The position numbers were made by a program, and so were the translations under genes. Below, piece by piece: positions 57,643-64,000 of a stretch of 64,000 nt of DNA (position 1 is the stretch's first letter; every line of letters starts with the position of its first letter). The notes under the pieces were generated by a model. It did no database searches and was not told where the DNA came from. It saw only the letters and a list, made by a program, of their open reading frames with translations. Source of the stretch: VRUE01 sp963770315 (GTDB lineage Bacteria > Actinomycetota > Thermoleophilia > Solirubrobacterales > 70-9). The stretch lies in NCBI GenBank assembly GCA_963770315.1, contig CAVYPC010000002.1:1612001-1676000 (forward strand), given 5' to 3'.

Positions 57643-57673
57643 GAGGTAAGAAATCGTCCGCCCGCGACGCCAA
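57643..57673 (+). promoter_or_regulatory. ECF-type promoter of folE
   Basis: GAGGTAAGA (57643-57651), 14 bases, then GACGCCAA (57666-57673), lying just after the anti-sigma stop. ATG 57681 is 7 bases past the -10. This gives folE its own promoter in addition to any readthrough. Confidence 0.75.
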
Positions 57674-57680
57674 GGCGGGC

Positions 57681-58244
57681 ATGGGCGAGATCGACCATGC
57701 GGCGGCTCGTCGCGCCGCCGCCGAACTGCTGAGGGCGCTGGGGGCCGATCTCGGGTCCGAGGGCCTGCGCGAGACGCCGCGGCGGATGGTGCAGGCGTAT
57801 GCCGAGCTGCTGACCCCGCAGCCGTTTCGGCCGACGACCTTTCCCAACGAGGAGGGCTATGACGAGCTCGTGCTGGTGCGAGCGATCCCGTTTCACTCGC
57901 TGTGCATGCACCACATGCTCCCGTTCCATGGCCTTGCCCACGTCGGCTACCTGCCGGGCGAGCGGATCGTCGGCCTCTCCAAGCTCGCCCGCGTGGTCGA
58001 GATGTTCGCCCGCGACCTGCAGGTCCAGGAGCGCCTCACCACCCAGATCGCGAGCTGGGTCCAGGAGCAGCTCGCGCCGAAGGGGGTCGGCGTCGTGCTC
58101 GAGGCCGAGCACCTCTGCATGTCGATGCGAGGCGTGCAGAAGTTCGGCGCGACGACCGTGACCTCCGCCCTGCACGGACAGGTTCGCGACGACCCGCGCA
58201 CCCGCCAGGAGTTCCTGGCCCTGACGACGAGGAAAGAGCAATGA
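57681..58244 (+). CDS. folE: GTP cyclohydrolase I (FolE)
   Basis: Converts GTP to 7,8-dihydroneopterin triphosphate, the first step of folate/pterin synthesis. 187 residues, with family motifs ETPRRMVQAYAELL, FHSLCMHHMLPFHG (zinc Cys and His), VGLSKLARVVEMFARDLQVQ and EAEHLCMSMRGVQK (second zinc Cys). The usual HPxCEHH reads HSLCMHH here. It has its own copy of the ECF-type promoter, and ATG 57681 lies only 7 bases past the predicted -10, suggesting a leaderless message. No other folate gene is adjacent, so stress-regulated pterin synthesis is the inference. Confidence 0.92.
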   Translation: MGEIDHAAARRAAAELLRALGADLGSEGLRETPRRMVQAYAELLTPQPFRPTTFPNEEGYDELVLVRAIPFHSLCMHHMLPFHGLAHVGYLPGERIVGLSKLARVVEMFARDLQVQERLTTQIASWVQEQLAPKGVGVVLEAEHLCMSMRGVQKFGATTVTSALHGQVRDDPRTRQEFLALTTRKEQ

Positions 58245-58342
58245 CAGCTTTTTCCCGCCGCTAACTGCCCTCACCTCTGAGTACGAAATATGTTCCATTA
58301 GGGAATCTATTGGGTATTTTTCGATCGCCCAGGGGGAAGCGA

Positions 58343-59439
58343 ATGACTTCGAGAAGACTCGGCCTCACGCTCACGATCGGTTTCATGCTCGCCGTGAGCC
58401 CGGCCCATGGGGCGTCGGCGCACCCGGTCGAACCGTTCCGCTCGGGGCTCGATCTTTCGAGCCTCCCGACCGCGAGCGCACCAACCGCCTGGGAAGACTT
58501 CGACGGCGGCTTCGAGACCGGCGATTTCTCCCAATATCTCGAAGTACAGGCAGCCGCAGGCCGCGCCACGATAGTGAAAAGCCCGGTTGCCGAAGGAACC
58601 TATGCGGCACGCTTCGAACGCCGCGTGGGCGACGAATTGGTCGCGGGCAGCAATCGCTCGGAGGCGGTGCCCCGCCCTGAATTCCACGCTGGCGAAACGC
58701 TCTACTTCCGCCATCTGCTCTACCTGCCGTTCGAGAGCATCGACTGGAAACACTTCCTGATCCTCTGCCAGTGGCACGATTCCAGCGCGGGCCCGCCGCC
58801 GCTCTCCCTTCAGACCTTCGAAAGCGGCGGGGCGAAAAAACTCCTGATCGGCTCGGGCACTCAGAAATCGATTTACTACGAATTCGACGTTCCCGGCGAC
58901 TCCCAGTGGTGTTCGAGCTAGTTTACCGGATCACCTTTGGCGCCAAAGGCTCGATGGAGGTCTGGCTCAACGGTAAATCGCTGGGAGAAGTCGGCGAAAT
59001 CGACACGCTCGCCACCGAACCGACCAACTGGAAGGTGGGCAGCTACCGATCCAGCGAAGCCGAAGGCACCACGGTGATCTTCCAGGACGGCGTGACGATC
59101 ACCAAGCACTTCTTCAGCCACCCACCCGAAGAGCACGTCGTCGATGAAGAGCCAGCCGAAGACGTAGCCGCAGCTGCCGTCAAGAGCGCGCCGAGTCCTC
59201 CCTCTGCGAACACGCCACAGGCACCCGCCCCGACTCCCGACCCCCTTCCCTGCCGGCTCGCGAAAGATGAGCTGAGCAAGGCCCTCGGTCGGCTGAGCGC
59301 CACGCGGCACCGCTCTAGGGCCTCGTCGACCCCAGCACAGCGGCGCAGATGGACGCGGCAGATCAGCCGCGACGAAAAGGGCTACCGAGCGGCAAAGCGC
59401 AGGAAGCAGCGCGACTGCCGGGGCGCAGCGCGGTCGTAA
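58343..59439 (+). pseudogene. Secreted polysaccharide-lyase-like protein (heparin-lyase-I-like fold), interrupted by a frameshift
   Basis: ATG 58343 has GGGGGA 7 bases upstream and begins a signal peptide (MTSRRLGLTLTIGFMLAVSP, then AHGASA). The mature part has a jelly-roll-lyase pattern: FDGGFETGDFSQY, ARFERRVGDELVAGSNRSE, FHAGETLYFRHLLYLP and HFLILCQWHD. The first frame stops at 58921. Similarity continues one base shifted with FELVYRITFGAKGSMEVWLN and KVGSYRSSEAEGTTVIFQDG, so one base is missing near 58,908. The tail is Pro-rich, then strongly basic. The break is not in a long homopolymer, so it may be a true mutation. Substrate unknown. Confidence 0.6.
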
Positions 59440-59508
59440 CCGGCCTTGCCGATTTGCCGCCGCCGCCCGTGCGAACATATGTTCGTATCCGAACTCAGGA
59501 GATGACGA

Positions 59509-59745
59509 ATGCCTCAATTCGACGCATATGAAGACCTCGTGGGCAAGTGGCGCTGGCGGCTGCTCGGCACCCACGGCCGCACCGTGGCGACGTCAGGGGA
59601 GTCCTTCGATTCCCACTGGCACGCGCTGAGAGCGGCCGAAAACGTACGCGGCGTCGCCTCGGGAGCCCGGATCTCCGGCACTCCGGCCGACGGCGTGAAG
59701 GACGCGCTCGTCGCGATAGTCGACCGCGAGCTCGCGCGCTGCTAG
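59509..59745 (+). CDS. DUF1508 (YegP-like) protein
   Basis: 78 residues. GKWRWRLLGTHGRTVATSGE, then a Phe-Asp-Ser and AENVRG segment, form a single YegP-type repeat (the family often has two). ATG 59509 has GGAG 7 bases upstream. Family function is not established. It stands alone, convergent with the RHS locus. Confidence 0.75.
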   Translation: MPQFDAYEDLVGKWRWRLLGTHGRTVATSGESFDSHWHALRAAENVRGVASGARISGTPADGVKDALVAIVDRELARC

Positions 59746-59848
59746 ATCGCGGTCGAGTTCGGGTCAAGCGTACTCATTGGGCGCCTCCAACCTGGGCGCT
59801 CGGCGGATCGGGCTAAGCGACAGCATGCCGCATTTCACTATCGCCACA

Positions 59849-60298
59849 TCACGGGAAGGGGTGCCAGCGCCAGCGCCAAGAGACGCTTCGTGCGCGGGCT
59901 TCGCCTAGAGCACGCTCAAGCTCTGCCCGATTCTCGATTGACGAGGAGGAATCCAGCTGGCACCAGCTGCAGACCTGAACTGGGTGGTGTTCGAGGTAGG
60001 TCGCGTCGGGCTCAAGGTCTTCGCCTGGCTCAGTTCCTCCTACGACCAACCACGCGGCTCGTCGTCCACACGCATCACACGGACCGTTTGGAGCCGCTGG
60101 CGCAGCATCAGATTGCCAATACCCAATGCGCCATCGATCGTCAAGCTTCATCGAGACATGGGCGAGCTGACAGTTCCACCACCACGGCAGTCGCTGGGTC
60201 AGCTTCACAACTGCCGGTCGATACGCCACATCATCGATCCAGGTGCACATTTTGTTCAGTGCCTTAACCACAGCAAGTTTCATAGGCTGGCTACTCAT
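59849..60298 (-). CDS. Candidate RHS-associated immunity protein, zinc-ribbon-like hypothetical
   Basis: 149 residues with no family I recognise. CDACGRRAAWLVV and VCSWCQLD form two CxxC knuckles about 40 residues apart, a likely zinc site. The N-terminus is basic and Trp-rich (LPWWWNCQLAH). The ATG overlaps the stop of the upstream RHS tail by ATGA, the usual toxin-immunity coupling. The immunity role is inferred from position only. Confidence 0.55.
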   Translation of the reverse strand: MSSQPMKLAVVKALNKMCTWIDDVAYRPAVVKLTQRLPWWWNCQLAHVSMKLDDRWRIGYWQSDAAPAAPNGPCDACGRRAAWLVVGGTEPGEDLEPDATYLEHHPVQVCSWCQLDSSSSIENRAELERALGEARARSVSWRWRWHPFP

Positions 60299-61300
60299 CT
60301 AGATCTAATTTCGGCCACGAGGTCGGGTCCACGAACTCGTTTATATGCATTGCGCTCTGTTCGACCTAGGCTATCCCACCACTGTTTCCAGCGTTCTTCC
60401 CCCGACTGTGAGTGACCTCGACCAAGAAGCTCTTCCCCTTCCCGCTTCAATTCCTTGCCGTCGCATGGTTCTTCCCTATCCAATTCCGAGGGATTATTCG
60501 ATTCAGCCAACCGGGCCGCAACCCCCTTGGAGATGGTCAGAGTGCCGGCGATTTCTTCATTGCCCGTGAGGGAGCCAGCCAGGGCCCCTGCCGCTGCCCC
60601 AGCGAGAGCGGCACCGCCAGTGGGGGCGGCCCCCGGTGCGCATCCCCCCGCCGGCTCGACGAGCTCACCGACGACGCAACCTGCAGCGGCTCCCGCTATG
60701 CGGCCGTTCGGGTCGGCCCCGTTCAGCGGGTTGTCGAAGACGTAGGCATAGGGCTGGCGGGTGATGGCTTCTGCTGGATCCCGCATCAGGAACTGCCCCG
60801 TCACTGGGTCATAGACGCGCGCCCGCAGATACTGCAGCCCGCTCTGGGCCAGGGTGTATTGCCCGGCGTAGCCCAGGGGCGTCGTCTGGGTGCCTGAGCT
60901 TGCTTCGAGGACTCCGTATGGGCCGTAGCTGAACTTGCCTGCTGCTTCCCCGCTTGCGTTGGTCAGCATCCTCGTGGAGCCGAGCTGGTCGTGGTGGTAG
61001 TAGGTCGGCGCTTCTTCGGCGTCGATCTGCTCAATCGGGAGGCCGTTGGGGTCATAGATGTAGCTGGCCTGGCCATCTCTGAGCTAGGACGGGAAGGCCG
61101 CCGCTCACGTCCCAGGTGAGGTGGCTGGTCGATTCGCCGACGGTACGCGAGGACATCAGGCCGGTGCCGTCGTAGGCGAAGGCTTCATCGATTCCCGGGA
61201 CTTCACCTTCTTTGGCCCCGTAGCCGGGGTCATAGGCCCGAGCCCGCAGGTACTGCAACCAGGTTTCGCGGTCGCAGTAGCCGGTGTGACCGGCCTTTGG
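60295..61300 (-). pseudogene. Displaced RHS tail fragment 1 with a C-terminal tip, frameshifted
   Basis: It begins just after the preceding small gene with YCDRETWLQYLRARAYDPGY and carries RHS core motifs: TYYHHDQLGSTRMLTN, GYAGQYTLAQSGLQYLRARV and YDPVTGQFLMRDPAE. After DPNGRIAG comes an Ala/Gly-rich linker and then a charged tip (GHSQSGEERWKQWWDSLGRT to the stop at 60295) that I cannot assign. Against the intact copy at 63.5-63.9 kb there is one extra base near 61,090 (GAGCTAGG versus GAGCAGG), which breaks the frame between ...GGLPVLAQ and the downstream part. The open 3' portion runs from 61081 to 60295. It reads as an orphan RHS toxin cassette without its N-terminal shell. Confidence 0.65.
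60760..61190 (-). repeat. RHS core repeat, copy in displaced tail 1, matching about 63502-63932
   Basis: Roughly 430 bases of RHS core closely match the intact RHS 3' end about 2,742 bases away, with scattered differences and the frame-breaking extra base near 61,090. Such repeats allow recombination that swaps toxin tips. Confidence 0.75.
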
Positions 61301-61311
61301 GCCGGACGAAA

Positions 61312-61682
61312 TTAGCTATCAATCCGATGCTTATGGGCGGCATCCCTTCCTGCATCCGTCAGTTCGATCCAGACCACATCTCCTAGGTTTGGCGGCTCAT
61401 CGAGATCACGCCACTCCTTTTCAATACGAGCGACCGTATCCCTTGGATCCGTTCCCCACGAACGGATACGCAGAATTCCTTCATCATCATTTGCGACGTC
61501 CCCGGCAATGGCGTAACCAGATTCAAGAAGATCACGAATCACATCGCAGGTAGGGCCAGCCGCTCCTCATCGCACGAATCGGTCCCAATATTCCTGGCCA
61601 CAACTCCAACAATCCACCAGAGTCCGAGGATGTCTTCAAGCCCATAGCCGAGCAATTCGTTTTTCAGAGCCTCATTAGTCAT
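61312..61682 (-). pseudogene. Candidate immunity protein of RHS cassette 2, split by a frameshift
   Basis: ATG 61682 overlaps the stop of the upstream RHS tip by ATGA. The first frame (MTNEALKNELLGYGLEDILG, then LWWIVGVVARNIG) ends at TGA 61539-61541. A second frame, offset by one base, overlaps there (VIRDLLESGYAIAGDV) and runs to 61312 (WIELTDAGRDAAHKHRIDS). Joined, they give a single protein of about 120 residues resembling small immunity proteins. The alternative is two very short overlapping genes. Function is inferred from position. Confidence 0.5.
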
Positions 61683-62171
61683 TTCACATGAATCTTGACT
61701 ACTTTTGATCCCGTATTGATATAGATCGTTGGGCTACCGCTAGACGACGTATACCGAATCCCAACCCGGGTTCCATCAGGCAACAGGACCTCCTCGCCGG
61801 GATACGTCGACGGCCCGTCGATCGGTTTCCCATGTGCCGCTAGATCGTCATAGATAGCCTGAAGCTGCTCGCTGTCCACAACATAGACACTTGCGTTTGA
61901 GCGGATCGATGATTTCAATCGGCTGCTCGAGCACGTTGCGGACGTAGGTCGTCGCCTGTTCGTTGCCGTCGATCTGAGCGGTGATGGCTCCGGCGCCGTC
62001 GTATTCGGTTTTGAGCACGGCACCGCTCGGCCGTTCGGTTTCGATCAGCTCGTCGTCGGGGCTGTAGGTGAATTTCGTCGTGTGCCCGAAACCGCCCTGC
62101 TGTTCGGCGAGTAGGTTGGGAGGGGGCAGCGCGGCTCGGTGAGCTTCACGATACCCCTGCCTGATCTTCAT
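61679..62171 (-). pseudogene. Displaced RHS tail fragment 2 with a toxin-like tip, frameshifted
   Basis: The 5' part has YD-repeat sequence (FTYSPDDELIETERPSGAVL, then YVRNVLEQPIEIIDPL). The 3' part, in another frame, reads VYVVDSEQLQAIYDDLAAHG and LPDGTRVGIRYTSSSGSPTI, then YINTGSKVVKIHVK, a compact domain typical of polymorphic toxin tips. The frames join if one base of TTT 61895-61897 is dropped. The tip stop overlaps the next ATG. Without that correction the tip would be silent, as displaced orphan tips often are. Confidence 0.55.
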
Positions 62172-62308
62172 CGGAAAAGGAGCAGCAGAGCTCCCCCGGT
62201 CAAGATGACGATGAACCCCGTCAGAAGCTTATGGTCTTCGATCCATCTAATAGCGTGATAAAGGATCCATTCAAGTACAGCGTTAGCAACGAAATCAAGC
62301 AGGCCCAT
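62168..62308 (-). CDS. Very small single-pass membrane protein
   Basis: 46 residues from ATG 62308: an amphipathic start (MGLLDFVANAVLEWILYHAI), then HKLLTGFIVILTGGALLLLF, a clear transmembrane helix. It lies between the HEAT-repeat gene and RHS fragment 2 and ends in an ATGA overlap. There is no clear ribosome site. A membrane-acting immunity or accessory role in the RHS locus is possible but unproven. Confidence 0.4.
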   Translation of the reverse strand: MGLLDFVANAVLEWILYHAIRWIEDHKLLTGFIVILTGGALLLLFR

Positions 62309-62358
62309 TTCAAGTCGATATCGACGTGCGGACTGCCTTGCTTGAGCGGCCACCGCAC

Positions 62359-62958
62359 CTATTCCGTGGGTAGACGGCCAACGCGACGTTCGAGTTCGAT
62401 AGCCGCAAGGGTTAGCTTCTTTCGTCGTGACCTGGACTTGGCAGATGAGGCAGCCGCCTTGAGGGACGTGAGGGCGCGCTCGTCCCCAATCTCGACCAGA
62501 GCACTCGCAGCAGCCTGAGCGCACGATCGATCGTCGAGAATACGCGAAAGCGGATCTACGGCCGCGCGCGATCGTAGATCACCCAAACCCATAGCTGCGT
62601 GAATACGGGTCGCCTTGTCTTCGTCCGACAAGGCGCATAGCAATGCCTTCTCTGCGCTCTCATCTCCGGTTCGACGAAGGCCGTACGCTGCGGCTCTCCT
62701 TACGGAGCGCTCTGGATCACTTTCGAGAATTGGAGCGAGGATGGGAATGATCGCTGGATCCGTTGATCCCACAGCCGTACTAGCCTTCCCGCCGCCTGGC
62801 TTGGTGCTTGCAATGTAAGTGGCTGCGTGCACTCGGAGACGCCGCGAAGACCCTCGATCCCTCAGGTAACCCGCAAGCGAATCCAGATCACCTTCATCGC
62901 GGAGCCTGGCAAGATGCGCGTATCCGGGCTCGCGGCGGGGCTGTGGCATGCGTACCAT
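62359..62958 (-). CDS. HEAT-repeat protein, candidate RHS immunity/accessory factor
   Basis: 199 residues, ATG 62958. Repeated helical pairs are visible: VHAATYIASTK, SVRRAAAYGLRRTGDESAEK, RIHAAMGLGDLRSRAAVDPL and QAAASALVEIGDERALTSLK, all typical PBS-lyase/HEAT units. The C-terminus is basic. It follows the RHS stop at 63040 by 81 bases on the same strand, where an immunity gene is expected. HEAT proteins are scaffolds, so I infer binding rather than catalysis. Confidence 0.72.
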   Translation of the reverse strand: MVRMPQPRREPGYAHLARLRDEGDLDSLAGYLRDRGSSRRLRVHAATYIASTKPGGGKASTAVGSTDPAIIPILAPILESDPERSVRRAAAYGLRRTGDESAEKALLCALSDEDKATRIHAAMGLGDLRSRAAVDPLSRILDDRSCAQAAASALVEIGDERALTSLKAAASSAKSRSRRKKLTLAAIELERRVGRLPTE

Positions 62959-63039
62959 TTTGCGGCTGCTAATCGATCGTTACCGGTTTGTGTTGAGTAC
63001 TCTATCGGCTTGAACGACTAGATACATGGTTCGCAGCAA

Positions 63040-64000
63040 TTAGTGCTTGGCGTGTTCTTCGACCCAGTGCTTGAAGAATTCGGCAGCGGCCAGTGCGACC
63101 GGTGGCTTGGTGCCGACAGTTGAGACCTGTTCTAGGACAAGTTGATAGAGCCTCGGATAGCGAATCGCAAATTGCTCCGTCCAATAATCCGCTGCAGCTA
63201 GGCCGCCAACCATCTCGTCTACAGGCAGCGTAAGTGCTACAACGCCGATATCAAGCGTCAGTACGCCTGCACCCTCAAGTCCGTGCGCTACGGAGCTCCA
63301 ATAGCTACAGCCGCTTTCCCAGCTTTCAATCTCTTCTTCATAATATTTGAGCGGATTGAGATGGTCGGCGGCGTGACCTATGGCACTGGGCGCATTAGAA
63401 ATGATGTTGCTGATCGCATGAGTCACGTCGCTGAACGAGAGTTGGCCAGTTGGGTCAGTGACATTTAGCGGATTGTCGCTGGCATAGCCATATGGTGATT
63501 GCGTAAATGCCAGCAGCGGATCTCGCGTCAAAAACTGCCCCGTCACTGGGTCATAGACCCGCGCCCGTAGATACTGCAGCCCGCTCTGGGCCAGGGTGTA
63601 TTGGCCGGCGTAGCCCAGGGGCGTCGTCTGGGTGCCGGTGCTTGCTTCCAGCCCCCCGTAAGCGCCGTCGCTGAACTTGGCCGTGGCTTCGCCGGTTGCG
63701 TTCGTCAGGATCCTGGTCGAGCCGAGCTGGTCGTGGTGGTAGTAGGTCGGCGCTTCTTCGGTGTCGATCTGCTCGATTGGGAGGCCGTTGGGGCCGTAGA
63801 TGTAGTCGGCCTGGCCATCGCTGAGCAGGAGAGGAAGGCCGCCGCTCACGTCCCAGGTGAGGTGGCCGGTCGATTCGCCGACGGTGCGCGAGGCAATCAG
63901 GCCGGTGCCGTCGTAGGTGAAGGCTTCGCTTACCCCCAGGGCTTCGCCTTCTTTAGCTCGTTTGACCGCAGTCAGGTTGCCGGCCTGGTTGTAGGCGTAG
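63040..64000 (-). CDS. RHS repeat protein, 3' end (enters from the right edge)
   Basis: The frame is open to the window edge. Visible are YNQAGNLTAVKRAKEGEALG, TYDGTGLIASRTVGESTG, TYYHHDQLGSTRILTNATGE and the RHS-core end YLRARVYDPVTGQFLTRDPL. The variable tip (about 115 residues) follows NPLNVTDPTGQLSF and contains a hydrophobic stretch (LEGAGVLTLDIGVVALTLPV), ending FFKHWVEEHAKH. RHS shells encapsulate and deliver C-terminal toxins. This tip matches none I can name. It is the intact member of the local RHS set. Confidence 0.85.
   Translation of the reverse strand, partial: YAYNQAGNLTAVKRAKEGEALGVSEAFTYDGTGLIASRTVGESTGHLTWDVSGGLPLLLSDGQADYIYGPNGLPIEQIDTEEAPTYYHHDQLGSTRILTNATGEATAKFSDGAYGGLEASTGTQTTPLGYAGQYTLAQSGLQYLRARVYDPVTGQFLTRDPLLAFTQSPYGYASDNPLNVTDPTGQLSFSDVTHAISNIISNAPSAIGHAADHLNPLKYYEEEIESWESGCSYWSSVAHGLEGAGVLTLDIGVVALTLPVDEMVGGLAAADYWTEQFAIRYPRLYQLVLEQVSTVGTKPPVALAAAEFFKHWVEEHAKH
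63502..63932 (-). repeat. RHS core repeat, copy in the intact RHS gene
   Basis: Partner of 60760-61190. It spans the region just before the variable tip. Confidence 0.75.

Noticed and set aside
59746..59848. Transcription terminator between the DUF1508 gene and the convergent RHS cassette
   Set aside because: I found no convincing hairpin with a T-run; the 103 bases show nothing I can support.

Overview
The window is GC-rich, densely coding bacterial DNA. Its families (LmbU and PucR regulators, an ECF sigma factor, a modular type I PKS, a VapBC pair and RHS proteins) fit an actinomycete. A Thermoleophilia/Solirubrobacterales-like host is my guess from protein style; no rRNA or tRNA gene is present to test it.

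Region 1 (about 49.5 kb down to the left edge, all minus strand) is a polyketide biosynthetic locus. Reading in the direction of transcription it holds a PucR-type regulator, an LmbU/NovE-type regulator, an acyl-CoA carboxylase beta subunit, a metallophosphoesterase, a phosphopantetheinyl transferase and a giant modular PKS that fills the left 44.4 kb. The PKS has a KSQ loading module and eight extension modules (L, M1 to M8; M8 is cut by the window edge), with no stop or docking segment between modules. Two single-base slips in C/G runs (near 41,714 and 4,120) split it into three frames. Once repaired it is one polypeptide of more than 14,800 residues. The modules are highly repetitive: M3/M6 and M4/M7 are near-duplicates about 15.43 kb apart. 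Predicted extenders are methylmalonyl (L, M3, M6) and malonyl (M1, M2, M4, M5, M7, M8). The carboxylase subunit would help make extender units and the PPTase would activate the ACPs.

Region 2 (49.8 to 59.75 kb) is mixed housekeeping and stress metabolism. It contains a formate dehydrogenase/class III alcohol dehydrogenase pair, a zinc-ribbon peptide, a SET-domain protein, DegV, glutamate decarboxylase, a VapBC pair, a DoxX-like membrane protein, an ECF sigma factor with a zinc-finger anti-sigma partner, GTP cyclohydrolase I, a broken secreted lyase-like gene and a DUF1508 protein. Three promoters here share the bipartite motif GAGGTAAGA-N14-GWCGCNAA, in front of doxX, the sigma gene and folE. 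This looks like a small autoregulated ECF regulon.

Region 3 (59.8 to 64 kb, minus strand) is an RHS polymorphic-toxin locus. The 3' end of an RHS gene enters from the right, followed by a HEAT-repeat gene, a tiny membrane protein and two displaced RHS tail fragments. Each displaced tail ends in a different C-terminal tip and overlaps a small downstream ORF by ATGA, as expected of toxin-immunity cassettes. Several of these pieces are frameshifted.

The items most worth following up are the shared ECF promoter motif, the size and block-duplicated structure of the PKS, and the RHS cassette array.
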